A DNA stretch of 64,000 nt from assembly GCA_017551545.1 (NCBI GenBank), contig JAFZLJ010000022.1:25017-89016 (forward strand), in the 5' to 3' direction. Positions within the stretch are counted from its first letter, which is position 1. The number at the start of each line of letters is the position of its first letter. The translations under genes were made by a program, and so were the position numbers. Below the pieces are notes generated by a model that had not been told where the DNA came from, searched no databases, and worked only from the letters and a program-made list of their open reading frames with translations. This DNA is from Treponema sp. GTDB lineage: Bacteria > Spirochaetota > Spirochaetia > Treponematales > Treponemataceae. Below are positions 8,056 to 16,676 of this stretch, piece by piece.

Positions 8056-8403
8056 ATGGAAGGATTAATTTTATTTATAGTTTGTATAGTGATGATTCTG
8101 ACATTCGCAGGTTTTGGTTTATATTCATGGCGTAGAAAAACACCTGCAAACTTCTGGGCGGGAGAAAAAATCCCGGACGACGCTGTAAGCGATGTAAAAA
8201 AATATAACCACGCCAACGGTCTGATGTGGATTATCTATGGCGTTTTATATTTGATTCCTGCCGTTATGAGCTTTTTTAATCTTGATTCTGCCGGGATTGC
8301 TATTGCTGTGGTGACTTTTGGAGGACTCCCGGTTCTCATCTTTGTTTACGTTAAAATAATCAGGCCAAAATATGTTTCCAACGCAGACAAACTTTATGAC
8401 TAA
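8056..8403 (+). CDS. Small membrane protein of unknown function (DUF3784-like)
   Basis: This 115-residue protein has three hydrophobic segments, at about residues 3-23, 55-73 and 80-100. The middle portion (WAGEKIPDDAVSDVKKYNHANGLMWIIYG) resembles small three-helix proteins annotated DUF3784/SdpI-like, which have no settled function. A strong AGGAGGAG SD sequence precedes the ATG. It overlaps the convergent hydrolase gene by four bases. Confidence 0.65.
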   Translation: MEGLILFIVCIVMILTFAGFGLYSWRRKTPANFWAGEKIPDDAVSDVKKYNHANGLMWIIYGVLYLIPAVMSFFNLDSAGIAIAVVTFGGLPVLIFVYVKIIRPKYVSNADKLYD

Positions 8404-9314
8404 CTCAGCACTTCTATAATTTTAGCATTAATCTGACTGCTCAGCTCGTGGTTTAAGCCGTGACCTGCATCAGGGTAAAAAGTTACGTTCATGCGGTTTT
8501 CAAGAATGCGTTCTTTTCCTCCGATTTTTTCAAACGGATCTTCTTCGCCAACAAGGAAAATAAGTTTGTCGCGGATAGTGTCAACTTCTGCACTTGTAAA
8601 CGCAACAACCTTATGATATCTCATTGCAACAGTATTAAAGCCTCTGAGTAGTCCTTTGTAGTGCGCCATGATTGTCGGGTTTTCTGTAAAGACGTTGTAG
8701 TTTTTACCGCACATTTTTTTGATAAGGTTGCACACATTTTTGTCAGTAGGGAAGAGTGCTTCAGGTAAAAAGATTTTCATCATATTTTTCATTGCTGCAG
8801 CCTTGGCTTTTTTGGCATTTTTTTCATCAACATGTTCGTTTGAAGCAGCCGCAGAAACTGAGCTCGAAATGCTTATGCCTTTAATAACTTTTTCCGGGCG
8901 TTTGAGAGTATAATACTGAACAAGATATCCACCGTTTGAAACACCTGCAATAAATGCCTTTTCCAGCTTTAATCCGTCAAAAATCTGGTCAATCCAGGCT
9001 ATATCATCAAAAGATTCATTGTAGTTCTCATTAGGAACACTCTTTCCGGGGCCCCCAATTGTATCAATTGCATAAATTTTAAAGTGTTTGCTCAATTCTG
9101 CAGCATTAAAAATCCACATAAGTGCCGAATCATCGCCAACTCCGTGAAAAAGAACAAGTGCGGGTGCGCCATCGGGGCCTGCCTCTATAACATGTGTTGT
9201 TCCATAGTTCGTTTCAAGGTCGCGTTCCAGAAGTTCACAGCCCCAAAGCTTGAGCAGCTGGTCATAAGTCTGTAGGATAATCTGTTCCTGTTTTTTGCTT
9301 CGATAAACTTTCAT
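8400..9314 (-). CDS. Alpha/beta-hydrolase
   Basis: This 304-residue cytoplasmic protein has the oxyanion-hole block LVLFHGVGDD near residue 54, the nucleophile elbow AGVSNGGYL near residue 143 (Gly-x-Ser-x-Gly) and a C-terminal DAGHGLNHEL supplying the catalytic His. The acid is probably in FLVGEEDPFEK. These are the marks of an esterase or lyase of the alpha/beta fold; the substrate is unknown. It precedes a methyltransferase and a nitroreductase gene on the same strand, with which it may form an operon. Confidence 0.85.
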   Translation of the reverse strand: MKVYRSKKQEQIILQTYDQLLKLWGCELLERDLETNYGTTHVIEAGPDGAPALVLFHGVGDDSALMWIFNAAELSKHFKIYAIDTIGGPGKSVPNENYNESFDDIAWIDQIFDGLKLEKAFIAGVSNGGYLVQYYTLKRPEKVIKGISISSSVSAAASNEHVDEKNAKKAKAAAMKNMMKIFLPEALFPTDKNVCNLIKKMCGKNYNVFTENPTIMAHYKGLLRGFNTVAMRYHKVVAFTSAEVDTIRDKLIFLVGEEDPFEKIGGKERILENRMNVTFYPDAGHGLNHELSSQINAKIIEVLS

Positions 9315-9326
9315 ATTTCACTCCTG

Positions 9327-10118
9327 TTATTTTTTCTGCAAAACAGTAATTGCACCGTAGTGAAGAATCTCAAAATTTTCCGGGGCAATTTGGTCCAGCA
9401 TGGCACGATGTTCTGCATCCCATCTGGCAAGCTCTTCGGGATTTAAGGAAGCTCCAATTCCGCGGCTTGCTTTTATGCGTCCGTGCCAGCTTTCTTTTGT
9501 AAACGGAACTTTAAGGTCGTATTCTTCGTGGTCAATTTTATCAAAATATTTATAGGCAACATCAGGCACCCAGATTTCACGGCGTGCTTCACCACTGCCA
9601 GACCAGGTTGGACTGTACTTTAAAATCATCTGTTCGCTCTTGCCGGCAATTTTGTCTTCTTTAGGAAGCCAGGCCATGTATAAAATTACAAGCTTTCCGT
9701 TTGGCTTGAGCAGGTTTGCAAGGACAGGCATAACCTTTTCGTGGTCAAAATACCAGAAGCACTGGCAGGCAGTAATTACATCAAAGGTCTCTTTTGGAAA
9801 ATCAAGCTGCTCTGTAGCAGTGGCAAAAAAATCAATTTTCATTCCTGCGTCGGCGGCAAGAAGCTTTGCCTGTTCAATCTGCTCTGGAGAAATATCTGTG
9901 CCTGTCCACTGGGCGCCGTATTTATACATGTTGCGTGGGACTACGCCGGTGCCTGTACCAAGGTCAAGAACCTTCTGGCCTTCAATACAAAGTCCGCGGT
10001 TCACGATTTTTTTATAAAATTCTTCCGGATAAATATCGCGGAACTTTGCGTATTCCTTTGAAGTTTTTCCCCAGTCAAAGGCTTTGCCTTCATCTATTCT
10101 TTTGTCTTTAATTTCCAT
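9327..10118 (-). CDS. Class I SAM-dependent methyltransferase (paralogue of 6833-7600)
   Basis: This 263-residue protein carries VLDLGTGTGVVPRNM near residue 51 and WTGTDIS near 71, with TACQCFWYFD near 110 and SWHGRIKASRGIG near 205. The last block is shared with the gene at 6833 and seems particular to this subfamily. It is encoded between the nitroreductase and hydrolase genes with short gaps (25 and 12 bases), so a three-gene transcript starting at the nitroreductase is likely. Substrate unknown. Confidence 0.85.
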   Translation of the reverse strand: MEIKDKRIDEGKAFDWGKTSKEYAKFRDIYPEEFYKKIVNRGLCIEGQKVLDLGTGTGVVPRNMYKYGAQWTGTDISPEQIEQAKLLAADAGMKIDFFATATEQLDFPKETFDVITACQCFWYFDHEKVMPVLANLLKPNGKLVILYMAWLPKEDKIAGKSEQMILKYSPTWSGSGEARREIWVPDVAYKYFDKIDHEEYDLKVPFTKESWHGRIKASRGIGASLNPEELARWDAEHRAMLDQIAPENFEILHYGAITVLQKK

Positions 10119-10143
10119 AAAGAATAATCCTTACTTGTGGTTT

Positions 10144-10806
10144 TTATTTAAATTTATGTCCTGAGGCTGCTTCGAAATTGTATTTAACAATTCCAAGGTC
10201 GATCTTTGTCATTGGGCCGCCCTTTGTTGTAATTACAGGTTCTCCGTCCTTAAGGGAAACAAGGAACTTCTGCTGATTAAGTGCAGTAGGGGCGAGCAGT
10301 GCTGCTTCAAGTCCTTCCTTAAACCAGTCTGGCTGCTGAGCTTCCGGAATATCACAAAGCTTTTCTACAGGTTTTGATTTATGAACTGCTCCCTGATTTT
10401 CGCCATAACCAAGAGAAATTACACAAAGAAGCTTTTCGCCGGCTGCAGCATTTGCCTTGCATTTTCCACGTCCAAAGGTACCGGCAACCCAGCAGGTGTT
10501 CAGGCCAAGCATCTGTGCTTCAAGAACAAGCTTTTGTCCGTAATAGCCCACAAGTTCATCAAGGTTTCCGGCGGATTTGTTTCCAACCATGGCAAAGTAA
10601 TTGTGTGCATTTTTGAATTTGCCGTAGCGTGCAAGGAATGTGTCAAAGCATTCAGGGTCATCACAAATCAGCTGAATGTTCAAACCACTCTGAGCGTTGC
10701 ATTCTTTAACCAAAGCAGAAAGCTTTTCTTTTGCTCCTGCATCCAATGGCAAAACCTTGTACTGTCTTACCGAGTGTCTTTGTTTAATTGCTTCTTTAAT
10801 TTCCAT
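10144..10806 (-). CDS. Nitroreductase family protein
   Basis: This 220-residue protein begins IKEAIKQRHSVRQY, the FMN-binding Arg-x-Ser-x-Arg signature of nitroreductases, and has the flavin-contact blocks LEAQMLGLNTCWVAGTFGR and CVISLGYGE. The family reduces nitro groups, quinones or flavins with NAD(P)H. The C-terminal half (LEAALLAPTALNQQKF) also matches the family's flavin-binding region. An AAGGAGAAAAAG SD precedes the ATG. The physiological substrate is unknown. Confidence 0.85.
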   Translation of the reverse strand: MEIKEAIKQRHSVRQYKVLPLDAGAKEKLSALVKECNAQSGLNIQLICDDPECFDTFLARYGKFKNAHNYFAMVGNKSAGNLDELVGYYGQKLVLEAQMLGLNTCWVAGTFGRGKCKANAAAGEKLLCVISLGYGENQGAVHKSKPVEKLCDIPEAQQPDWFKEGLEAALLAPTALNQQKFLVSLKDGEPVITTKGGPMTKIDLGIVKYNFEAASGHKFK

Positions 10807-10832
10807 ATACTTTTTCTCCTTAACTATTTGGA

Positions 10833-11291
10833 TTATTTATCTTTAGGATAACTGATTGTGTCACCCCAGCTGATTACTTCATCATAAAAGCCTTCAATCT
10901 GAATAAGACCGTAGCCCCATAAAAACGCGCGGTCTTTTTCGGAAATCTCATCAAGCGCCATCCACAAAACTTCCTTTAGCGGAGGGTCTTCGTTTTCTGC
11001 TTCTTCCGGATCAAAACCTGTGATGGGCTCCTGGTCATCTGGCACCCTTACTTCAAAAACATGTTCGGTTCTGTTGTTATTGTATAATTCAGTTAGCTTA
11101 CGCACGATTGTTCCATCAAGGCCGCATTCTTCTTTAAGCTCTCGGATTGCAGCCTGCTCGGGAGTTTCTCCGTCTTCAATTCCACCGCCGGGGATAGAAT
11201 AAAAAACTCTGTCGCCCAGGCTCGGGTAACTTAATTTTTCCATGAGAATCTTTTTATTTCTGATTACAAAAACTACGCTTCGGTTACGCAT
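10833..11291 (-). CDS. NUDIX hydrolase
   Basis: This 152-residue protein has a complete NUDIX box near residues 36-58: GGIEDGETPEQAAIRELKEE with the following CGL, fitting G-x5-E-x7-REU-x-EE-x-G-U. The first strand RNRSVVFVIRNKKILM is typical of MutT-like enzymes. It would hydrolyse a nucleoside diphosphate linked to another group. Divergent to a second NUDIX gene at 11357, 65 bases away. Confidence 0.88.
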   Translation of the reverse strand: MRNRSVVFVIRNKKILMEKLSYPSLGDRVFYSIPGGGIEDGETPEQAAIRELKEECGLDGTIVRKLTELYNNNRTEHVFEVRVPDDQEPITGFDPEEAENEDPPLKEVLWMALDEISEKDRAFLWGYGLIQIEGFYDEVISWGDTISYPKDK

Positions 11292-11356
11292 TTTGTTTTC
11301 CTTATTGTGTTAACTATAGTATAATTTTAGTTATTAGACTATGGAGAAAAAAGCAT

Positions 11357-11836
11357 ATGGAACTTTGGGATGCATATAATGCTGATTATGAAAAGATAGA
11401 AGGCGCAGTGTTAGTCCGCGGAGAAGACGATACATTTCCTGAGGGCATGTATCACCTTGTGTGCGAAGTGCTCGTGCGCCATGTTGACGGAACTTACCTT
11501 TTGATGAAGCGTGACCCGACCAAGCCGATGTTTCCGAATATGTGGGAAGCAACAGCGGGAGGTTCTGCCTTGCAGGGTGAAAGTGATGTTGAAGGAGCCT
11601 TGCGTGAGCTCCGTGAAGAAACAGGTATTGTTGCAGACAAGCTTGAGTTCCTTGATAAGTCTTTAGGAAAGCACTGCTGGCATGTAAGATATTTGTGTGT
11701 AACTGATTGCGACAAAAATTCAATTAAGCTTCAGGAAGGCGAAACTTGCGATTACAAATGGGTGTCTGCCGCCGAAGTTTTAGCTATGACAGAATCTGAA
11801 CTTGTCGGCTGGCAAATGAAGAAGTTTGTAAAATAA
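11357..11836 (+). CDS. NUDIX hydrolase (isopentenyl-isomerase-like subgroup)
   Basis: This 159-residue protein has the NUDIX box GSALQGESDVEGALRELREE then TGI near residue 70. The leader region HLVCEVLVRHVDGTYLLMKRDPTK with FPNMWEATAGG resembles YfcD/IDI-like NUDIX proteins. The chosen ATG at 11357 has GGAG 10 bases upstream; an earlier ATG at 11341 is out of frame. It runs in the same direction as the AlkX-like gene 14 bases later. Confidence 0.88.
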   Translation: MELWDAYNADYEKIEGAVLVRGEDDTFPEGMYHLVCEVLVRHVDGTYLLMKRDPTKPMFPNMWEATAGGSALQGESDVEGALRELREETGIVADKLEFLDKSLGKHCWHVRYLCVTDCDKNSIKLQEGETCDYKWVSAAEVLAMTESELVGWQMKKFVK

Positions 11837-11850
11837 ACGTTAGGAAAAAG

Positions 11851-13047
11851 ATGATTACAATTTCAAATCAGACCGCAAGAAATTTTCTCGTAAATTATCA
11901 AAACCTGAATGGTAATGGAAACCTAAAAGGAAGTGCTGGTGTAACTGAATATATGAACAAGGTTCGCTGCATACAATATGACCCGCTCAATGTTGTAGGA
12001 CGGAATGCGGACCTTGTGCTGCAATCACGTGTTAAAAATTTTAAGCCTGAAGTTTTATTTAATTTGCTTTATAAAGAGCGTTCACTTTATGATGCCGCAG
12101 ATAAAATGATTGGAATTATTCCGACTGCTGATTATCCTGCAATGGTCCGCATCAGGCAGAAAACTGTAGAGCAGTTAAAAGGTATTCTGACCTGGAGAAA
12201 ATCTCTTGCAGCACTTGATTTGCTTGATGAAATTACAGACTTTATTCGTGAGAACGGCCCTCTCCCTGCAACGAAAATCAACATAGGCGAAAATGTTGAT
12301 TCGGGTAAATGGGGACACAAAAAGCTTTCGAGTGCGGCACTTGATTATCTTTATCATTCGGGTGTGCTTGGAATCAGTTCAAAAAACAAAACACATAAGG
12401 TTTATGATTTAAGTGAAAGGCTTTTCCCGGGGGAGATACTGAACGCGCCTGCCCCATTCAAAAACGAACATGATTTTTCAAAATGGTATCTCAAGCGCAG
12501 GATCGGGGCTGTAGGTCTGGTGTGGAATAAAAATGGCGGAACCTGGCTTGGATTTTATGTTTCAGATTCAAAACTCCGTTCGCAGTTGATTCGTGAACTT
12601 GTAGATGAAGGCGAGCTTATTGAATATCAGATTGAAGGTTCAAAAGAAATTTTTTATATCAGAAAAGAAGATGCCGGCCTTATTGGTAAACCAGTCAGAA
12701 ATAATGTTGCACAGTTTATTGCTCCGCTTGATAATTTAATCTGGGATCGTGGTATGATACAGGAGCTTTTTGATTTTGAATACACCTGGGAAGTGTACAC
12801 GCCTGCTGCAAAAAGAAAGTTCGGTTATTATGTTCTTCCTGTCCTTTATAAAAATCAGTTTGTTGCTCGCTTTGAACCTGAGCCTTGTCGTGGCACTGCT
12901 CCACTTCAAATAAAAACCTGGTGGTGGGAACCGGATGTCAAAATCACCGACGAGATGATTACTGCTATTGAAGACGCTTTTGTAAGATTCAGCAAATTTC
13001 TTGGCGTTGAAATGATGGAAGAAAAATATTGGAAAGATAAGTTATGA
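11851..13047 (+). CDS. AlkX/YcaQ-type DNA glycosylase (winged-helix, HTH_42 family)
   Basis: This 398-residue protein has the features of the YcaQ/AlkX-AlkZ family: RCIQYDPLNVVGRNADLVLQ near residue 35, with IQYDPL matching the catalytic Gln-x-Asp motif, and the C-terminal block WDRGMIQELFDFEYTWEVY followed by KRKFGYYVLPVLY. Family members unhook DNA interstrand cross-links or excise bulky alkylated bases. Gln-x-Asp is the AlkX type rather than the Gln-x-Gln AlkZ type. Its stop overlaps the next gene's ATG by four bases. Confidence 0.85.
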   Translation: MITISNQTARNFLVNYQNLNGNGNLKGSAGVTEYMNKVRCIQYDPLNVVGRNADLVLQSRVKNFKPEVLFNLLYKERSLYDAADKMIGIIPTADYPAMVRIRQKTVEQLKGILTWRKSLAALDLLDEITDFIRENGPLPATKINIGENVDSGKWGHKKLSSAALDYLYHSGVLGISSKNKTHKVYDLSERLFPGEILNAPAPFKNEHDFSKWYLKRRIGAVGLVWNKNGGTWLGFYVSDSKLRSQLIRELVDEGELIEYQIEGSKEIFYIRKEDAGLIGKPVRNNVAQFIAPLDNLIWDRGMIQELFDFEYTWEVYTPAAKRKFGYYVLPVLYKNQFVARFEPEPCRGTAPLQIKTWWWEPDVKITDEMITAIEDAFVRFSKFLGVEMMEEKYWKDKL

Positions 13048-13508
13048 GTTTACAATTATTAAAAGCTAATACAGCAGATGCATTAACACTGGTTGGTATT
13101 TCCAAGCATGCGTTTGACAGTGACGTTGAAGTTGGCGCTTCTGATTTGTGCGGACCTCCGGGATATAAGTCGCTTCAGTTTTATACAAAGATGGCAAGGA
13201 TGAATTGTCTTTATAAGCTGATTGATGATGATGGATTAACTGTTGGTGGTGCTGTTCTTTTTGTAAAAGATAATGAAATGAATGTTGGCAGGATTTTTGT
13301 TGCGCCGGAACATTATCGCAAAGGCTACGGCATTTTTATGATGGAGCAGATTGAGACGATGTTTCCAGAGGTTCAGATATTCACTCTTGATACGCCTATC
13401 TGGAATGTTCGTACAAATGCATTTTATCAGAAGTTAGGCTACACAGAAGTTCGCCGTGACAATGATTTTGTGTATTATGAAAAAAAAAAGTCATTGCGAG
13501 GAGCGTAG
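13044..13508 (+). CDS. GNAT-family N-acetyltransferase whose C-terminus is supplied by a repeat
   Basis: This 154-residue protein has VGRIFVAPEHYRKGYGIFMM (acetyl-CoA loop) near residue 76 and TNAFYQKLGYTEVRRDNDF near residue 130, the normal GNAT ending. It begins in an ATGA overlap with the AlkX-like gene. The last six codons, Ser-Leu-Arg-Gly-Ala-stop, lie inside the dispersed repeat at 13490-13579, so insertion of that element has replaced or extended the original C-terminus. Substrate unknown. Confidence 0.82.
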   Translation: MSLQLLKANTADALTLVGISKHAFDSDVEVGASDLCGPPGYKSLQFYTKMARMNCLYKLIDDDGLTVGGAVLFVKDNEMNVGRIFVAPEHYRKGYGIFMMEQIETMFPEVQIFTLDTPIWNVRTNAFYQKLGYTEVRRDNDFVYYEKKKSLRGA

Positions 13509-13579
13509 CGACGTGGCAATCCATGTATAAGAATGCATTTTAGTTTATGGATTGCCACGCCCTTCGGGCTCGCAATGAC
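13490..13579. repeat. Dispersed palindromic repeat, copy 1 (GTCATTGCGAGGAGCG family)
   Basis: Outer arms GTCATTGCG (13490-13498) and CGCAATGAC (13571-13579) are perfect inverted repeats, and inner arms CGTGGCAATCCAT and ATGGATTGCCACG also pair. The element is closely similar to 24798-24883. Between copies the inner stem changes from GTGGCAATCC/GGATTGCCAC to GCGGCAATCC/GGATTGCCGC, a compensatory pair change. It starts inside the end of the acetyltransferase gene and ends 12 bases before the next start codon. Confidence 0.9.
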
Positions 13580-13591
13580 GATGGAGAAAAA

Positions 13592-14242
13592 ATGAACTAT
13601 TCAAACACAAACGAACACTTATACAATGACATCGCTCTGTGGGAAAAAACTGACGGCAGGGATTTATTTCTTGAGATGCCACTTACGGAAAAGAACTCGC
13701 CCGCAGTTTTAGATTTCGGTTATGGCTTTGGTGAAAATCTTTTTGCCTTGAGCAACGCCTACCCAAATGGAAAGATCTACGGAATTGACTGCAGTCCTGC
13801 CTGCCAGAAAGAGGTTGGCGATAAAATTGCTGAGAGGGGCTTGAAAAATATCACTTTAATTAATAAGGAAGTTCACAACCTGCAGGATTTTCAGGACGCT
13901 TCTCTGGATTTAGTTTTGTTGTATGATGCACTTCACGGCGGCGACGGCAAAGGTAAGTACATGCTTTTTGAAGAATCTCATCGAGTTCTCAAAATTGGCG
14001 GCTGTCTTTCAATTTTGCCTGTGCACTTGAGCAACTGGCGCGACCGTGAAGGCAAAAAGAAAACTTATTCCTTCAAAATGATAAAAGATGAAATTGAGAC
14101 CTTTGGTTTTGAATACGCAGGCACCTGCAGTCAGAAAGGCATTCATTGGGAAAAGTGCCATACACTCTATTACATCAAAAAAGGAATCATAACCTTTGAT
14201 ACTCTGGAGAAGGTCGATGTTATGAACTTTATAAAAAAATAG
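13592..14242 (+). CDS. Class I SAM-dependent methyltransferase
   Basis: This protein is 216 residues from the ATG at 13592, which has a GGAG SD eight bases upstream. An upstream in-frame ATG at 13547 would begin inside the repeat and has no SD, so it is rejected. Motif I is VLDFGYGFGENLF, with IYGIDCS as motif II end and LDLVLLYDALHGG after it. The substrate is unknown. It stops just before a TTGACA/TAAAAT promoter for the serine hydrolase gene. Confidence 0.8.
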   Translation: MNYSNTNEHLYNDIALWEKTDGRDLFLEMPLTEKNSPAVLDFGYGFGENLFALSNAYPNGKIYGIDCSPACQKEVGDKIAERGLKNITLINKEVHNLQDFQDASLDLVLLYDALHGGDGKGKYMLFEESHRVLKIGGCLSILPVHLSNWRDREGKKKTYSFKMIKDEIETFGFEYAGTCSQKGIHWEKCHTLYYIKKGIITFDTLEKVDVMNFIKK

Positions 14243-14244
14243 AT

Positions 14245-14272
14245 TTGACAAGTTCATTAATTTTATTAAAAT
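14245..14272 (+). promoter_or_regulatory. Sigma-70-type promoter for the serine hydrolase gene
   Basis: TTGACA at 14245-14250 and TAAAAT at 14267-14272 are separated by 16 bases. The expected transcription start near 14279 lies downstream of the first in-frame ATG (14277), which favours translation from 14313. Confidence 0.6.
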
Positions 14273-14312
14273 TCTAGTGTCAAAAACTTTTATTTCACTT
14301 GGTAAAATAATT

Positions 14313-15683
14313 ATGAAAACAAAAATTATCCGTAGAGTTATTCTTGCTGTTACATTAGTTCTTACATTCATTTTTTTACTTACACATTACGACAAAAATG
14401 AATACTCCCGTGAAAATCTCGAAGCCTATGTGCAGAGAATGGGCAAGCTTTATGATGTTCAGGGATTGTCTGCTGCAATAATTGACGGTGAAAATGAGTA
14501 TTTCATAAACTACGGAAATTACAAGAAAAAGCCAATTGATGAAAACAGCCGCTTCGAACTTGCTTCTACAACAAAATCTTTTACCGGACTTGCAATAATG
14601 CAGCTTGAAGATGCCGGTCTTCTGAGCCTTTCAGATTCCGTTACAAAATATCTTCCGTGGTTCCGCCCTACTTATAAAAACACAGAGTATGATATCACAA
14701 TAGAAAATCTTATGTGTCACACAAGCGGAATCCCTGCATGGACAATTTCTGCAATTCCGGCTGGTACAAAAAGTGATAATAACCTGCTGGAAAAAACAAT
14801 TCAGAACATCAAAGATGTTAAACTGGATTCTCTTCCAGGTAGTCAGCATAAATATGCAACAATCAATTTTGATGTTCTTGCGCTAATCCTCGAAGAAATT
14901 ACCGGTGAAAAATATGAAGATTATGTTACTAAGAATATCCTTAAACCGCTTGGTATGCATAATTCATTTTTCAGAACGAATGATGAAGATATCGACAAAA
15001 TTGTACAGGGATACAGACCTGTTTTTATGAGACCAAAGGCATATAATGCTCCAACCTATTATGGAAATACAGCCGCAGGTTATCTTGTTTCTTCAACTTC
15101 AGATTTAATGAAATGGATGAAGCACTGGGGCGTTAACTCAAAAGATAATTCTAGTCTGGTGGATGCAATGCTGAACCACGATGTATCTAAATCAGATGGT
15201 TATTTTGGTGGATGGTGGATTTACGATGATTTTATTACACACGGTGGAAACAATCCTAATTTTTCTACTCAGGTAATTATCAGCAGGGAAAAGAATCAGG
15301 CAGTCTTTGTTCTTTCGAATATTGCAGGCTCTTCTGGAACAATGATTGCTGACGGTATTTACAGAATCCTTCTAGGTGAAACTATTAAGATTGGACTTCG
15401 TTTTGATATACAGGCTATTGGTGATTTTTTGTGCATTATCTTTATTCTATTGCTGATTTATTTTGTTCTGTTATTCTGGAATAAAAAATCGAAAAAAGCC
15501 TGCATTGTGCGAATTACAATCAGTGTGATTATTATAATAGCCGCAATTGTTCTGCCTTTGATTTTTCACTATCCGTATAATATCATGTTTGTCTGGTTTC
15601 CGCTGACTGCAATTTTTGCTGTGATTTTAGTGGTTTGCGTGGCTGTATTCAATTTATATACAGCTTTCAGGCATATACGGTAA
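14313..15683 (+). CDS. Membrane-anchored serine hydrolase (beta-lactamase/class C penicillin-binding fold)
   Basis: From the ATG at 14313 this is 456 residues, with one N-terminal membrane segment, a periplasmic catalytic domain and a C-terminal block of about four hydrophobic helices (residues ~365-455). The nucleophile motif is Ser-Thr-Thr-Lys in ELASTTKSF and the third motif is HGG in ITHGGNN. The second motif, usually Tyr-x-Asn, reads KYATINFDVL, with Thr where Asn is expected. The family includes D-aminopeptidases, esterases and D,D-carboxypeptidases. Nothing shows antibiotic resistance. A longer start at 14277 is unlikely because it precedes the predicted transcription start. Confidence 0.82.
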   Translation: MKTKIIRRVILAVTLVLTFIFLLTHYDKNEYSRENLEAYVQRMGKLYDVQGLSAAIIDGENEYFINYGNYKKKPIDENSRFELASTTKSFTGLAIMQLEDAGLLSLSDSVTKYLPWFRPTYKNTEYDITIENLMCHTSGIPAWTISAIPAGTKSDNNLLEKTIQNIKDVKLDSLPGSQHKYATINFDVLALILEEITGEKYEDYVTKNILKPLGMHNSFFRTNDEDIDKIVQGYRPVFMRPKAYNAPTYYGNTAAGYLVSSTSDLMKWMKHWGVNSKDNSSLVDAMLNHDVSKSDGYFGGWWIYDDFITHGGNNPNFSTQVIISREKNQAVFVLSNIAGSSGTMIADGIYRILLGETIKIGLRFDIQAIGDFLCIIFILLLIYFVLLFWNKKSKKACIVRITISVIIIIAAIVLPLIFHYPYNIMFVWFPLTAIFAVILVVCVAVFNLYTAFRHIR

Positions 15684-15757
15684 CGGACAAAACTGAGCAA
15701 TTTTTGACAAGCGTTTCTTTGAGGTATGGTGTATACTTTTACTCAGGAGGCAAGAAT

Positions 15758-16627
15758 ATGAACGATTCAATCTTAAATTGGCTGCTGGAAGATTCAAACC
15801 CGGAAGTAAAACTCAGAACTCTCAAGGAATATCTGAACCTACCCGACAGCGATGAAAAAGTCATCGAATGCAAAAAGCAGCTTCTCGAAAGTAAGACCTA
15901 CGCGCGTGCTTTAAACAGACTTCACAAACCAAAGAACTGGGATAAGTACGACGCCATTCTCGCCTTTGCTGAATGGGGACTTACCCGTGCCGATATTGGA
16001 AAGGACATAGACGACGAAGTTTTCGGTCTGATTGAAGCTACCGGTTTTAAGATGCTTTGCGGTGAACCTCTTCTCCTGCGAAATCTTGTAAAGCTTGGAT
16101 ATTATGATGAAGAAATCGTCCGAAAGGAAATTGATACCCAGCTCGCACTTATTCAGGAAGACGGCGGCTTTCGCTGCATCAGCACAAACAAAAAAATCAA
16201 CGATCCGAAAAAGCCTCATAAAAGCTGCATAAAATATACAATCGAATTCCTTATGCTTGTGGCCGAGCTTCATCTTCAGGGAATCAAAACTGAATGCGAA
16301 GAGGCCCTTGTTCACTATTTTACAAAGCGCAACATTTTCTACCGCACCGACGACATGAAAACTCCTGTGTTTGACGTTATGCTTGGAACCTTCTATACAC
16401 CAGACCCAATCAAAATCGGAGCGCAAAATATTGTTTATGCCCTCAAAGCTCTCGGCTGTCCTCTCGATTCCGAAGCAATGAAAGAAGGCATCGGAGTTTT
16501 GAATCAGCACAGGCTCGAAAACGGCAGATACATTTTGACAGATTCAAAAAGCGTTCCTGCATTTAAAGTTGGCGATATAGGGGTAGAAAACAAATGGATT
16601 ACACTTTATGCTTATATGACAATATAA
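15758..16627 (+). CDS. Helical-repeat (prenyltransferase-like alpha/alpha toroid) protein, function unknown
   Basis: From the ATG at 15758 (AGGAGG SD eight bases before) the protein is 289 residues. An upstream in-frame start at 15635 lies in the preceding gene and lacks an SD. It opens NWLLEDSNPEVKLRTLKEYL, and the blocks YARALNRLH, LALIQEDGGFRC and LNQHRLENGRYI recall squalene/prenyltransferase-like repeats (two-helix units with a DGGF/ENGRY turn). No catalytic Asp-rich motif is evident. It may be a substrate-binding or scaffold protein; I do not assign a role. Confidence 0.6.
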   Translation: MNDSILNWLLEDSNPEVKLRTLKEYLNLPDSDEKVIECKKQLLESKTYARALNRLHKPKNWDKYDAILAFAEWGLTRADIGKDIDDEVFGLIEATGFKMLCGEPLLLRNLVKLGYYDEEIVRKEIDTQLALIQEDGGFRCISTNKKINDPKKPHKSCIKYTIEFLMLVAELHLQGIKTECEEALVHYFTKRNIFYRTDDMKTPVFDVMLGTFYTPDPIKIGAQNIVYALKALGCPLDSEAMKEGIGVLNQHRLENGRYILTDSKSVPAFKVGDIGVENKWITLYAYMTI

Positions 16628-16676
16628 GAATGTGCCTGTTGGATATGCCAGGCATACCGTTTAAGCGGCGGAATTT

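Noticed and set aside
6833..10118. Restriction-modification system from the two methyltransferases
   Set aside because: They are small-molecule-type class I enzymes without DNA target motifs, and no endonuclease is near.
16628..16676. Attenuator before the ABC exporter genes
   Set aside because: TGCCTG/CAGGCA can pair, but the stem is short and without a T-run; too little to claim.
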